Part shown: in pieces, positions 47,703 to 61,000 of the stretch
How the letters are laid out: every line of letters starts with the position of its first letter
How positions within the stretch are numbered: the first letter of the stretch is position 1
Assembly: GCF_949628215.1 (NCBI RefSeq)
Contig: NC_134279.1
Location: 58,821,766 to 58,885,765 of the forward strand
DNA: 64,000 nucleotides
Reading direction: 5' to 3'
DNA from: Phalacrocorax aristotelis
Lineage: Eukaryota; Chordata; Aves; Suliformes; Phalacrocoracidae
Position numbers and translations under genes: made by a program
The notes under the pieces: model-generated
The model's input: the letters and a program-made list of their open reading frames with translations, nothing else
Told to the model about the DNA's origin: nothing
Database searches by the model: none

Positions 47703-50700
47703 CAAGAAGTGGCAGGCTGCACTGCACTGCATTTCACTGCTGCCTGGTGGAGGCAAAGCCTCAGTGGGGAGGTGCAGGCGGGAAGGTCTGTGCTGCCCGG
47801 ACCCTGTGTCTCAGGGCAGGAGGTTTCCCATGCACCACTCGAGGGGGAGAACTGAGGTTTTGTGCCAGTGCACAGCCATCAACTTCACACAAATTGCATT
47901 GACCTCTTAGCAGGATTGTCGTTCTAGTCCTTATGGTCTGCCAGGTAAATGATACATGGCCTGTGTGGTGTATCACAATACATATGTGCCCAATAAGCCA
48001 TGGTGGTTTGTTACATAATATATACTTTCAAACTTTAAGTACATATTTAAGTTTTGGCAAGGGGGACTGATAAAAAGCCTGATTACCAGATACGCCAGAG
48101 TAGTGGAAACAAAATAATCCACTTTCCATCACTTTCTCCTCCATCACAGACCTTTCCAAATATCAGATACATGACTGAACCTGGAGGAAGAGGCAGCCAT
48201 GTTTTCTTGTGATGGCAGTGCTTTGGGAAGTGCCAGTCCTTGATGGTCTGCAGTAAACCAGGGGCAGCAAAGAAATCAAGGCCAGCCTCTGAAAAAGATA
48301 TAAGCACAATATTCCTAATATCAAGCTGTCTGCATTTACCAAGCCATCACAATACTGTGTTGCTTATGTGTGCTGGTCACCTGAGTTGTTAAAAGACCAA
48401 TGATAACAGAAAGCAAGCTAAAGACAGATCAGAAAGCATAATAGCTGAACTCCAGAATTTCAGCCTTATTTCATTTTGTCTGTTTTGGGAGGATACTTTT
48501 TACACAATGTCTGTATATTAAGATGTGCGTAAGCACATACGCTTGTGTCTGTTCAAAGTTTTTAGACATTGCGATGCCGTCAATATCCTTAGTCAATGCA
48601 TGTTGCTTTGTGATGCTAGACCAGCAAACCCTGGGGGTTTATAGTAGATAAGCATCTCACCCTCTGAGGCATTGTTATGTATTGGTGAATGCAACTCCAG
48701 CATTAAACTGGGTGCAGAGGTGGGGCTGAACTCCTCCCTAATGTACTCTGCCATGGGCAATGTCCATTCTGGGAGACACAGTACCACTCTCCTCTGAGAA
48801 AAGGGGTTTTACCTGTGGAGAAGTAATACCAGGTTTACTTCTCCCTTCCTCCATATCTGTACTCAAGCAGTGCAGGGCTGGGGAGTCTGCGATAAACTGC
48901 CACTATTCTGGGAAACCCCTAATTATTAACAAATAGGAAGGACACCTCTTTTGAACTATGTTGGTTATATTTGATTGGAAGGGCAGGTCAATGTGCTAAA
49001 ACAATTTAAATTTAAATAAAATAGTATTATTCCATGCTTTTAAAAGTTCAGAGTGCCTACAAAGCAATCTTTTGGCTGGAATGCTGTTTTACAGACAGCA
49101 TAGTCTATGTTTCATGGTTCTTCTATTTATACCTGCTTGTAAGACATTGCAATACATAAAACAGTAATTGTAGATATTAATGTAGATACGAAACCTAGAT
49201 AAGCAAACCCAGGTTCAAATACAATGCATTGCACTTAATTGAGGAAGTGCTGATGACATTTTCTAGTCTCTGTTAAGCAAGAGGACTGACTAAAAGTTGC
49301 TCTTGGTGTAAAGACCCCTGGATTCATGATTCCTAGCAAGGACAAATTTTTTGCACAATATGTTTTCTAAACATGTTTTGAAGGCCTACTGCTATAAGCA
49401 GATAACTTCAGATTGCTCCTATACGCAGACAGACACATGTGTGGTGGTTTGTAGATCTGATCTGAAATGGCACAGCTGGCGCTACTCCACTCTCTTGAGA
49501 AGAGCTACTTTGGTTTACATGTGGTGAGATGCTGGCTCTGAGCATCCCCTGTGCTTCACACTATTGGTCTGAGATGAAAATGTAGATTTTGCTGGCTTAC
49601 AAGGGTAGGAAGGGTGTATCTCCTATAGGGTGTGTCTGATCAGTTACATTTCATAGATGTTGTGTACTGTTTTTGAAAAAAGAGATAAACGGTTTACTAG
49701 TAACAAACCTGTCTCACCTCATCTAATCACCTGGAGTAAAAGCTGTTGAAAACAAATTTGCTCGTTCCTGTGTGGCAAAGTATCAACATCAAACCTTAAC
49801 CTTTCCTGAGACTCCAGCAGTCTTGTAGCCACTTGTTCTTGTTGCCTCTCTTACTGATTGAGGCCAAATATCAGTAAATAAATATCTTCCCAGCCATAAG
49901 CTGATTTATAGGTAAATGAGTCAGATTTTGCATGGCCTCCCTCCCTGCCCTTCTGCCCTTAAATTGAGTAATATACCACTCTGCAAATAGATCCACTGAC
50001 TTCATATCACTGTTATGGATATGTTGGGTCAGCATCAGATGCCTAGCTAATTCACATGCTGCTAGACAAAAGCGAGGACATTACCTGTAAGTTTATCTTA
50101 TCTAAGCTGGAATTAAAACAAATCAGCTGGCTTTGTTTTAGGTGATAGAAAAATAATGCAAGAATGAGAATAAAAAAGCAAAGCACCAAGTTTTTCCCAT
50201 TTATTTGCACAGATGTAGGGATGACCTAGGACGTTTAGAGCAATGGATATTCACATTTTAGGGGGATGTAAATTCTTAGCTTTGGTCTTTCTGCTGTTGC
50301 CTGGGGCTGACTGGTGACACGGGTGATGGACTTGTCACAATGCTGTCAGCGTGCCTGCCTAAAACGGGCTGTGGAGCATGCACTGCAAGCTGCTATCTGT
50401 GCTATTGCTTGGTGGGCTTCACAGGGGGCTTTAAGGAAATAGAAAGGCTCTTGAGTACCTTTTCTCCAACCACCTGCCTTCATCAGTGCTGGGATCTCAG
50501 AGGTGTTCTGAGGGAGTCCAGAGCTCCAGCTGTACAAGATATACTTCCAGAGAGCTTCCCAGCTCAGCCCTGAGTGCAACGGCTTGAAAACAAGCTTGTT
50601 GACTCCTTTCCACCCCATTTATTCCTTCCAGACAAGCCGAAAGGAGGGCAAAGTCAGCAGAGGATGGTGCCGAGTAGGCAGTTTTGGAGGTAAAGAATTC

Positions 50701-52699
50701 CTGTCTGACTGCATGTTGACAAGTATCAGATAAAGTAATTGTCTGTGACTTGACAATGAACCCTACATAATGTGGGGAAGGAGGACTTCTGGCATGAGGA
50801 ACATTGTGCACTCACCTGACATCATCTTGGAAAGTATTCAGGAGCAGGATAACAATAGGGCATTATTCCTTTAGGGAAAAGAAAAAGGAAAATGGTGAAC
50901 TCTCCAAGAAGCCATCAGGGTAGAAACTTAACGAGCTATTTGAACACAGTGGCTGGGGATAGCAAAATGTTTCATTTCTCCTTTTATTACAGCTGACAGA
51001 ATTACAGAGAAGAGTAGGGTTGATGCATGGGTGCAGCCAATGAGCTATGCCTCTGAAAAACTGGCCTAGTACATTCAGACTTTGAGAGGCTGTGTCTTGC
51101 TCATGCTGTCTTTCCCTCTCACACACCCAGTACTGACTGTCAAAAATTCCTATTCAATGTTCAGCCTCTCTGGCTTCTCTTTTTTTCTCATACAATTACT
51201 GGTTTTACTTCTAGTGAGCTGTAACTATTAGGTCAGAGCACAAGCTGTTGGTTGTATATGTGGTAGAAATGCTGAACAGGGATAAACCCAGAGAACATTT
51301 CAGTTCCAGTAAGTTCCAGTACCCAATCCGCATATGTCCATGCAACACATACTGCATGTGCAACTTCTACAGCACTGCAGAAATATTTTGCTGTCCTCAT
51401 ACTATGTTTGACATGAAGCTTTGCTTCTGCTATCATCTTGAGATATTGTGACTTGAAAAAGAGTGTGCATAGGGCAGGGCAGCTCACTGAGAGCTCAGAG
51501 AGAACACTGTAAAGTTGCATTACACTGGCTCTGAAGGATGAACAATGGAAAGCTGGCAGTTAATTTTTGGTGACTGGCATAGCACGCCCCTCCACAGAAC
51601 CTATGCACAAGTGTTACCAAAGTGATTCAATAGGCAAAAGCTGAGCTCGTATACAACGCACAGAGCAGACTTTTCACATACAATTAATTTAATTCCATTA
51701 GCTGATTTCATGGTTGATTTGTCTATTTACTAAAACAACCTAGGTAAATGTGATTGATTGCCCTTGTTGGCTTCTGCAATTTAATTTTTTAATGTTGTCA
51801 TTTCAGATGTGGAATTCAGATATCTGAAGGGATAGAAGGAATATAGGAAGGAAGTGACTGACTAAGATTTACATCAGATATATAGCAAGTAGAAATTTTA
51901 AGAACCACATTTGGGACTTAAGAGACTAAGGAAATACTTGTTATATAAAGGAATACTTCCGTGATGTAAATTCCTATATGCCAACTGTTACTTAGCATCC
52001 TTATTATTATGTGATATGTGAATGACAATGTGAAGTCATATGCCAGTGTTTCCTGGTTTTTTACACTCAACTATACAATGTGTGTATGCATTCTGCATGT
52101 CCAAAACATTAATTAAATTATATTAAGTAAACTCTATATTTTGGGTGGGGGTATTTAATTTGAGTAAAGCATAATATCCATTAAGTTCATTTGCTATAAT
52201 TTAGAAAATGCTCCTCTCATAAAACTCTACTGCTAGTACTCAAAAAAGAAATGTAAATTACATTATGGCAAGCTGGTTGCAAAAGGACTAAACAAACTAT
52301 TCTCCACTCCAAAAGAAGAAAAAGTACAGGGCTCCTATAGTAAAATAGCAGGAATAGCTAAGTTTTGAAATGTATCCTAAAGGCTGAAATTTTCAAGCTT
52401 CATTCAGTGAAAACATAGCTTATCATCAGCCTGTGTTAATTTTCTGTCTGCATAACTATCCCCTCTGTCAATGGCTCTCTCTCATGTTCCAACGAGGCAG
52501 CCACGTCTAAATGAAGAAAATAAAGGACATGGATGATATGCTCTACAAGGGCAAAATGATATCTTGAATAGCGTCAGGAATGATTTCGAAGTGATGGGAG
52601 TCTGTAGAGCATGTATAAAACATGGTCCATGTGAGAGGCTTTTAGAAAAGTTACTGAACAACTGCTGAGCTGAAAACCATAGTGAAACTGGGGGAGTGG

Positions 52700-53296
52700 G
52701 ATCTCTGATTCTTACTAGAAAAAGGCTAATGTTACATCCATCTTTAAGCAAGGCAAGAAGGAGGACCTGGGAGGAGGAACTGTAGACAAGTGAGGCTTAC
52801 CTCAAACCCTGCAAAGATCATGGAGCATGCCCTCTTGGAAATAATTTCCAGTCATGTACAGACAGAAAGGTAAACCAAGGGTAAATCCTCCTTGACAAAC
52901 CTGACTGCAGCCTGCGATTGAAGGACTGCCTATACTGATGGGAGGAGAGTGTTGGACAGAGTATCTATTGACTTTAGTGACGATTTTGACATGTCAGAAG
53001 CAGATGAGAAAAGCAAACTCCTCTCAGAGGTGGCAGACGATATAACACGCGGCTATAGCCACAAACTGGAGGTTCAGGTTGGATGTTACAAAAAATGTTT
53101 TTGCTAGGAGGACAGTGCAGCACTGGAAGAGCTTTCCTGTGGAGGTTGTGGAGTCTCAGTCCTTCGATGTTTCCAGGACTCAACCTCGGTCACAGGTGAC
53201 CTGATCAACCAGTGCTGGCAGCAGTCCCACTTCCAGAGAGAGGTTGGAGTCGATGACCTTCACAAACCTCCTTTGAATAATGTTTCTGTGACTATG
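52700..53296 (+). mobile_element. CR1 retrotransposon with internal deletion
   Basis: This is a plus-strand CR1. The left part (about 52700-52990) matches the reverse-transcriptase region in order: ctagaaaaaggctaatgtta, then gcaaagatcatggagcatgc, then gactttagtgacgattttgaca, which corresponds to the YLDF..AFD catalytic motif region. From about 53010 it jumps to the ORF2 tail (aggttggatgttacaaaaaatg, cactggaagagctttcctgtggaggttgtggagtc) and the 3' UTR, ending with degenerate octamers near 53296. Roughly the middle of the reverse transcriptase, including the FADD box, is missing. Many indels and stops make it an old, dead copy. Confidence 0.86.
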
Positions 53297-56200
53297 TATT
53301 TCCACTGACCTTCGAGCAGCGCTTCAGCAAAGCGAGCAGTGCGTTGATACCATTCCTTCATGTGACATAGTGCAGCCACACATGTCATGACTCTTGTTCA
53401 GACTTAGGCCCTGCTAATGTAATTGTGTCATTCCTGGCTTGACTTCAGTAACATTTTGTGTGGGTGTAAGAACTGCCAAAGATCCCTGCAATGGCAATCC
53501 GCATGCCAAGTAAGCCAGGAAAAGAGAGTAACGCTCCATCTTCCCCCTGACAATTTATTATCTGCAGCATTGAAGAGAGAGTGGACTTCATCAGGTCATC
53601 TGCATCACCAAGTTAGTGCCATCTCCCATTGTGTTGGTTTGCAGGAAAGGGCAAGGCTGGGTGGAGTGTCAATCCCTGCCTGGCTCCTTCCACTCCCCTC
53701 CCTGGCCACTGTGCCCGCACCAGAATGCAGCACGCCACACACACCACTGTCTACAGCCCTCCATGGCAAGAAGGATCTGGGAGTTCAAATGAAACTTGGT
53801 GCCCAGATGTGCTTTGTGGGTTGTTTTGGGCAACATCATTCCCCTTGCCGGGGAAAAGCTGTGAAGCGACAATGCAGCAAACAGGAAATGATTCACCAGT
53901 TTTCTGCACACATCAGGCAATACTTGTGCTACAACAAAGACACCATTTAATTTTGCCTTAGAAAGTTCTTATAAAATTAACAACAAAGAAACATCATTTT
54001 GTGTTTTTACCTTTTAAGAGATACAAATGTCTATTTTAGATTGCCGAGATATTGCCTGCATTGAGTTGTTTACTGCTGCACAGTGTCTATTCTTCACTGA
54101 CTAACTTTCCTTACAGAGCCTGCCAAGCTCAAATTAGGTCAACCTAAGCAGCAGTATGAAATGTAATTAGCCAAAAACTTTCTTAATTAGTGCTGTTATT
54201 CAGGGTGGGGAGAGCTTAGCTCACAGTGAATTGGGGTAGGGCAAGTTGGTAGAGAGACTCTTCCTAAAGAAAGGTGGATCTAACGCTGGATACCTGCCCA
54301 ATATCTTTTGAAATTTTGATTGCAATGTTTTATGACCACAGCGAGGACTGTAATTTGTGCCTGTAGGGTGCTCTGCGTTGCACTAACAGATTGCAATAAA
54401 ACAACAAACAACAAACTAATCATTCTTATGGACAACACCTTTTTGCAACTAGAATCAGCGATTCTTGGTCTTCAGACACTCTCTATCAGAGTCACAAAAA
54501 TGTTGGTAAGAACTGTTTCTCTCCTGACAGAGGCACTAATGGTGCCTTGCTGCCTCTGCAGCTCCCATTGGACTGGCTGACCAGGGACTGGCATCTTCTC
54601 CACTCTGACTGTATCTCTGGGGTCTGGTTTGGGAACCCACTTCGCAGGGGATACAGAAGATTGATCAGTATGGCTTCCAGTGAGCAACTACCCACAACAC
54701 CATGTTTGATATTATTGGCATCTTAACTGTCAGACAAGCCTGGGACTAGAGGAGTGTGATTGTTAGTTTGATACCTCTGAAGACAGTCAATTCATGAGAA
54801 ACTTGTGCTAGCCCTTACCCAAGCTGTATTTGGATGAAGAGAGATTTCCGCTATTTGTCATCAAACAATTTTCACATTCTCTCACCTCTCTCCTTCAGTC
54901 AGTATAAAATACTGACCAATTTTAAGTAAAAGTAGAAACACTCGCCCAGCTTTTCACTTCTGCTACTCTGCTCAGTTTTTCTTACCCTTATAATCCATTT
55001 TGCATATATTTTACATTTTTACATTTACAAATGCTGGTGTGTACTGATGCAAGGCAAGTTACTGATTAATAATTCTGATTAATATATAATACATTGATGA
55101 TAATCTCCTGGAGTGAAGGGCTAAATATCATATAGGTGGGCATAGACTGTAATAGAAACATACAGGGGACAATATGGAAAAATACACATGGAAACAACCT
55201 ACAAAGCACTGGCTGTACATGAACCAATTCATATCTGAAGGCAGTCTAGCTACATTCACGCAGTATTGCACTCAAGTTAATAAAGCCTGGAGAGAGGTAT
55301 GATAATAGGATAATGTGTGCAAATTAACATTCCCACTGAGTGAAATCATTACAGTGCAAAGCAGAACCCCAGATCCACACATAAGTCCTTCACTGAGTTT
55401 TAAAATATGGTCCAAGTGTGGTATAAACGTTGTGCTGATCAACCACACAGAGTTTTTTGCATACTGTTATCATCATGAGAACTGCTTTTTAGCAGGAAAA
55501 TTCACATCACTTTCAGGACAAAGAACACCCATTTAAGTGCACTGTATTGAAATCTCATCATCTGGGCAGTACAGCAAGTTTCAGGGTTTGCCTTGGTCCT
55601 TATCTAGGTCTGATTTACTGAGAAAAAGTGTTATAATTCTAGGAATTGGACTGCATTCATGATCACATTCATTCAAAAGCTGAAGAGCTGACTATTTTAA
55701 TATATGGTGTGTGAGAGCAAAGCAAATCTGATTATAAAATGCTTACATCAATGAAGCAGTAAAAAAGTTATTCAAGCTCATTACCTAGATAATTTATTTA
55801 GACTTATTTTAGTTTCGTATGAGGCCTGCAGCCATGGCCACTAGAAACCTGTCACAGAATGTAAAGATGTGTGCATATTTTTTAACTAGCGTGGCCTGAA
55901 TTTATCAGTGATTTCTGTGTATCCAGTTAGCAAGAATGAATGTGTGTATCTTAGAATTAAATATCTAAGTGCAAACTTAAATAGGCAGACTAAAAAGGTC
56001 TGATCTTCAGATGCTGTAGAGACATACTTCTGAAACAACTGACGCTGAATGGGCCCATCAAAATCTCTCCCAGATCTCTGTTCAGATGGGAAACAGTTAC
56101 CTCCTGGACTTTCAGCATTCATTCATAGCTGAAAAATGACCATCAAAAAAGGAATGGGATCCTACCGTGTGGTCTGGGCTGAAGCATCATTGTGCCCTGG

Positions 56201-56663
56201 TAATGAGTTCAGTTCTGTCAATGGAAATTTGGAAGTATTTCAGTGAATTGAACAGTGATTAAAACACAGACATTACAAAGAAATAGTGAAACTGGTTTCT
56301 GAGAACTTAAAAAGGAAAATATACTTAAAGACCTAGTTAAGTTATGCTCACCAAAAAGCCAATGTTAATAACTAACTTTCAGTGACCTCATTTTAACCTA
56401 CTTTTCTGGAAACCTCTAAAAAATGTTGATTACTTCTGCAAGATCTAGTGGGCTTTGTTTTTTCACATTAGTGAAAAACATTTTAAAGAAAATACTACAT
56501 AGTTGACAAAAGTAGGCTGTTCTGTGAATACTTCAATTAAAAATTCACCCTTAATTCTGATTTTAATATTTTTTCATTTTATTGTTTAGGCATAAATGCA
56601 TCAAAACAGACCTAAATTAATATTTCTCCTGTAGTTTTATTCCTGACTTTATTAAGTTATGTA
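53297..56663. other. Gene-less sequence; longest non-transposon open frame
   Basis: No recognised gene. It contains the longest open frame outside a transposon, 175 codons at 53423-53950 on the plus strand, overlapped by a 110-codon frame at 53629-53961. The peptide is Cys-, His- and Ser-rich with no recognisable domain. 53300-53350 has several CpGs in a CAGCG/AGCGAG context. The remainder is AT-leaning unique DNA. Confidence 0.5.
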
Positions 56664-56783
56664 GATGTGGTGCTTAGGGACGTGGTTTAGTGGTGAACAT
56701 GGCAGTGTTAGGTTAATGGTTGGGCTTGATTATCGTAACGGTCTTTTCCAATCTAAATGATTCTACAAGTCTATAATTCTATG
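56664..56783 (+). mobile_element. CR1 3' tail fragment
   Basis: The plus strand carries a CR1 3' UTR end: ggtgcttagggacgtggtttag, then tgttaggttaatggttgggcttgat, then ggtcttttccaatctaaatgattcta, finishing in degenerate octamers (attctacaagtctataattctatg). About 120 bp remains, so it is a severely 5'-truncated insertion. The ttagggacgtggtttag form differs from the 3' UTR of the other copies here, so it belongs to a different CR1 subfamily. Confidence 0.9.
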
Positions 56784-57982
56784 TTTGCCTTTACAGAAAT
56801 GCTTAAATGCTTACCAGAACAGACCTGTATCTAACTCCAAACACACGGGTAAATGTCTCACAGACAACCAAACCCATTTCTACTTCAATCATAGGCTGAG
56901 ATGCAGTTTTGTGCTCACAGTACATACATTTTTGCCTCTGTGTAAATCTACCTATCATTTATATTAAGTGTCTGATAATGCTGTTAAAGTATTTCATACA
57001 CTTGGAAACAAAGAGCTTTAGTGCTTATGTTGACAGCCTTTCTATATGAGTGCAAAAACCAATCCTTCCTCAAACTGAGGATTAAACAGCTACACAACAA
57101 TGATCAGTTTTGTAATACGTGAATTATGTGTCAAATCTAATAACCAAAGTCTGCCTAAATAAAAGAATGTGTTCAAAAAGATTAGTGGATTATTGCAGGG
57201 TCACACAGTCTGATGCTACTTTTCATGCTTCTTGGATGGCTTTTAGCACGTCTCAGCTGCTGCCAGTCAACACATGTGCTCTTTAAGCATGGAAAATAAT
57301 GCAGGAATTTAGGAGAGCAGTGCTGATGGTTTGAATGAGATGGCTATTTGGTAAGCTGGTGACATAAAAGGCTTTTCTTTTTCATCAGAAGGATTGTCTA
57401 CAAAGACTGGAAGAGATCCTGAGCTTCAGTTAATACATACCTAATTAATACATGTCGTCCTCGTGCAGCTCTCGACTGCAGGGGGCTTAACCAGCAGATG
57501 ATGATTTACTCTCACAGTTTCTTGCCAGTCACTGTACACACTGCTCTTCAGACCTGCATTAACAGCCACTGCCAGAGGGATACAGGTGCTTACCAGGGCC
57601 AGCAGCTTACAGCAGCACAGATAGCGCTGGTCAGGGTGCATGCCCTCAGCCAGGAAAAAATGGGATTTTATGTGTTAGGCTAATGCATTGGGCAAATTGT
57701 CTCTCATGACTACGAAATTGATTAAATTTGCTGTTTTGTACTGGGCACCAATGGAACTATAGTGCTCCTGCCTTACTATGTGTGGACTGTGGTCTTTGCA
57801 CTGCATCTTCAATAGCCTGATTTTATATACTCAGAAAAGTGGATCAATAAGCTTCTAAATGATGGCAAGTAGCTACCTGGTGTGATAGCATCACCCACAG
57901 CACACTCAGATGCTGAGATAATGATGGCTTTGACAACAGGCTTTAAAGATTTGAGTTAAAACTGTACAGTTTGCTCTTCCTA
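56784..57982. other. Gene-less stretch between two CR1 tails
   Basis: Ordinary AT-leaning unique sequence with no gene, RNA gene or clear repeat visible. Confidence 0.6.
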
Positions 57983-58041
57983 GAAAGGTTGGACTAGATG
58001 ATCCCTGAGGTCCCTTCCAACCTGCGATTCTGTGATTCTGT
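57983..58041 (+). mobile_element. Very short CR1 3' tail
   Basis: About 59 bp of CR1 3' end is present on the plus strand: aggttggactagatgatccc, then gaggtcccttccaacctg, then two octamers of the ATTCTGTG type. Identity to the common avian CR1 3' end is high by eye, so this is an extreme 5' truncation rather than a very old decayed copy. Confidence 0.9.
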
Positions 58042-61000
58042 CTGTCATTGATGATTCATCTGCCTGACCAATTTTGGGAATTCTGTGTTGGAATGTTGTG
58101 ACTATTCAAAAATTATTGTGATTAAACTTGAATTCTTTGAAATTGGTTTCTGAGGACTAGCGGTACACACTTTGCAGGAGCTAATACTTCCTTAACAGTG
58201 AAGCAATTCTCAGCTTCCTCATTGCCAATGCACGTTTTTACCTATGATTTTGATTTAATGAGAAGTCTGCCTTACTTAGAGTTTTCATGAAGCATCCAAA
58301 ATAGTTCCTTACCTGTTTTTTTCCCTCTTACTCTGGAATTGCAAGTCAAACACCCTAAAATGCTAATGCTTTCAAAGCCTTTTGGGCTGTTTCAAGAAAA
58401 ATTCAGAGATGTTTATCATAAACCACAGTACTCAATAGTTCTGTTAATGCTGCGAGCCAGTTTTGCAGTTCAAGGGACACCTCTGTCACACCACCACTGG
58501 TATCACATACTAATGTTATATTGGTCACAAACAACATATTGTTTGATTAGGTGCTAAGGCAATTGTTCCTTAGCAGAATGACTGCACAGCTGTTGCCAAG
58601 AAGGCTCAAACTTATTCGTAACACTGCGATAAGTTCCCACTATTCATAGTGTTTCTGTGAAACTGCACAGGGTAGATATAACTTGTAAAAATGACAGTGC
58701 ATGAGACAAACCCCTGTCATCTCATGTGTGATATCACTCACGGACAGAATGTGCGTGAGACAAGTGCAATCCCACAGAGTCAAATTCAGGTATGTTTTCC
58801 TAGACACCTCTTGCAATCTTTCCATATTGTGTGTATCATGGGTAGCTGACATGCAGGTATGTTATTGTTAATTTCTGTTAAAACTTCAGGGTCTCGATGT
58901 GTTGCAGGGAACTTCCAGAATGCCTGCAGAAGGTCTTTGCAGTTAATCTAAACCTAAAACCACTACTGTTGCAACTTCAGTATCAGCTACTGTCTTCCAA
59001 ACTACTATTTTTAAAATCACTACTGTTGCAACTTCAGTATCAGCTACTGTCTTCCAAACTACTATTTTATCAGGTGATGGTGGGACTATTTTGTTTTCTT
59101 TCTGCTCATGAGCAATTTGTCAATAATGAAATTTATTTAAATATTGCTTAAAATGTATTTAAAATATTACTTTCCACATTATAATTTACTAAGATCAGAA
59201 GATAAATATGGCCACTTCTGCTGGTGCAACGTACTGATTGTAAGATGAGGTCTACTCTGATTCTGTTAAGTTCCCACAAATTATTGAGTGACTGTCAGCT
59301 TTCATGCTTTCTATAAACTGCTGTGAAAATTTGACTTCTGAAAATGTGTTTTTCTTAGGTTGACACAATATTTCATAATCTTGACTTTGATGTCAGGTTT
59401 TTTAATTTTTCCATCTGTCTCTCATACATGATTGAGCAAATTTATTTCCTTGTGACTACTGTTGTGGGACACTTGAGTCTCCAACAGGTACTGTTGCACA
59501 GTCTTTCTGTTGTGTGGTCAATGTACAGAGTACATTTCTGATAGACCCATGCAGCAAAACCTCCACAAACGTGCAGCTAGATTTACACAGTTTAATACAA
59601 TGAAACATTCACAGTCATTCTGCTTTTCATCTCCCTGCTCCGAAATCCACTAAGAGGAACAAGTAACATTCGTTTTGAACACCACACACCCTAATCACAT
59701 TGACCAGCTAATTACTGATTAGGTATGAAACAGGACCCTGTTAGACCCATCAAAGCGATCACCTATTGTCACATCCCAGTCAAATGCTGCTCAGTGTTAG
59801 TGCTCTGTTATCATTGTCTTTAGTTCTCAACTTCTTTGTATACCAGTTACTTTGAGCACTGAGCAGGACAAGAGATCATTAGCTATGATGAAATGGTGGC
59901 CTTTCCAGTTTTGAAATGGCTGAGGCAAATGCATTAGGATGGGCAGTACCTTGCTTCTGGGGATGGGAACACTCCTCTCTTCCAGTGAGCATCTTCAGGC
60001 ACTGCTGAAGAGGCCACCATTTCCCTCAGACTGCAAGTGTAGGAGGGAGCAGCCCCGGGTTTTGGCGAGCTGTTTGTACCAGGCAGCATAAGCTCTTCCC
60101 ATGGTCACAGGTGAAGCTTTGCTTCAGCTTGAAGGACAAATAGGACAAAAGAGAGTTGGTCACCTACTCCCGGCATAGCTTTCCATGTGCTAAGCACTCC
60201 GTTCCTGCTGCATTTCCATGGGTGATGATAGGAAGCAATCTCCCTGCTGCAGCAAGCGACAGCCAAAGTGGCTGCTCAGTGAGGTGGTAGCTTCAGCTTA
60301 ATCCCGGCAGGTGCAATGAAGTGTGTTTATGCTGAGGGAGCCAGGATCGCAGAAGGGAACCAGAGGGAAACATATTATCCTTCCCAGATGCAAAATGGTC
60401 TGCAATTCCAAATGGAAAACGTTCGCTTCCCACCTGAAAGCTATGAACTTTGCACTTTTTTTACACCTTTTAATTTTTTGTGAAATACCTACCATTTTCT
60501 CTAGACATTTTTCTATGAAAATTTTGATTTGTTGAAACACAGTTTTCCATCACAAGTAATAAATGATGGATACTTCCTTACCAGACTTTGTTAAAACTGC
60601 ATAAACCCAAACAAAACATTCCTTGTGTCATTAGAAGGCTAATGCAATATATTATAAAGGTCATATTTATAAAAGGATGTTTTATACTGCATAGTTTTAG
60701 TGTTGGAAAATAGCCCAAGCCAACTCCTACTGCAATAATCTTTCCTTACCCTTCGTGCCCCCTCACTTCTGCAGTATACAGGGTGTCAATAAACAGTCAT
60801 GTTCCCTCAAGTACTGTGCCCAATGGCACTGTACATATCAGAAAACTGCCTGCTGTACAAGTTGTGCTTTTTGAATTCTGTTGATACCATAGAAAAAACA
60901 CTATTTAAGTCCTTTAGCAGGCAAAACTCTAGCTGAAGCCATTAATCAATAGACTCCCAATGAAGGGAGAGTCAGAAATTTGTTTGCTCAGCATAAGGTG

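Larger units (their letters stand above)
39131..52699. other. Longest gene-less, repeat-poor stretch
   Basis: Some 13.5 kb without any gene or transposon I can recognise. Simple features are a 14-bp palindrome GGTGTTTAAACACC (40102-40115), an imperfect 22-bp duplication at 40138-40176, a 14-A run near 42812, the alternating purine-pyrimidine tract at 43718-43752 and an 8-bp-stem inverted repeat at 47686-47702. A perfect donor-like CAG|GTAAGG at 43856/43857 has no good acceptor partner. 42420-42660 and 49860-50160 look like complex, repeat-free sequence that could be regulatory, but this cannot be tested by reading alone. Confidence 0.5.

Noticed and set aside
53630-53660. tgtgttggtttgcagg resembling the start of another avian LTR family
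   Set aside because: The similarity stops after about 15 bases and no LTR features follow.
58307-58315. Perfect minus-strand donor-like CAG|GTAAGG
   Set aside because: An isolated donor word with no convincing minus-strand acceptor or open exon behind it. Similar isolated sites at 19348, 25458, 41223 and 43857 were rejected for the same reason.
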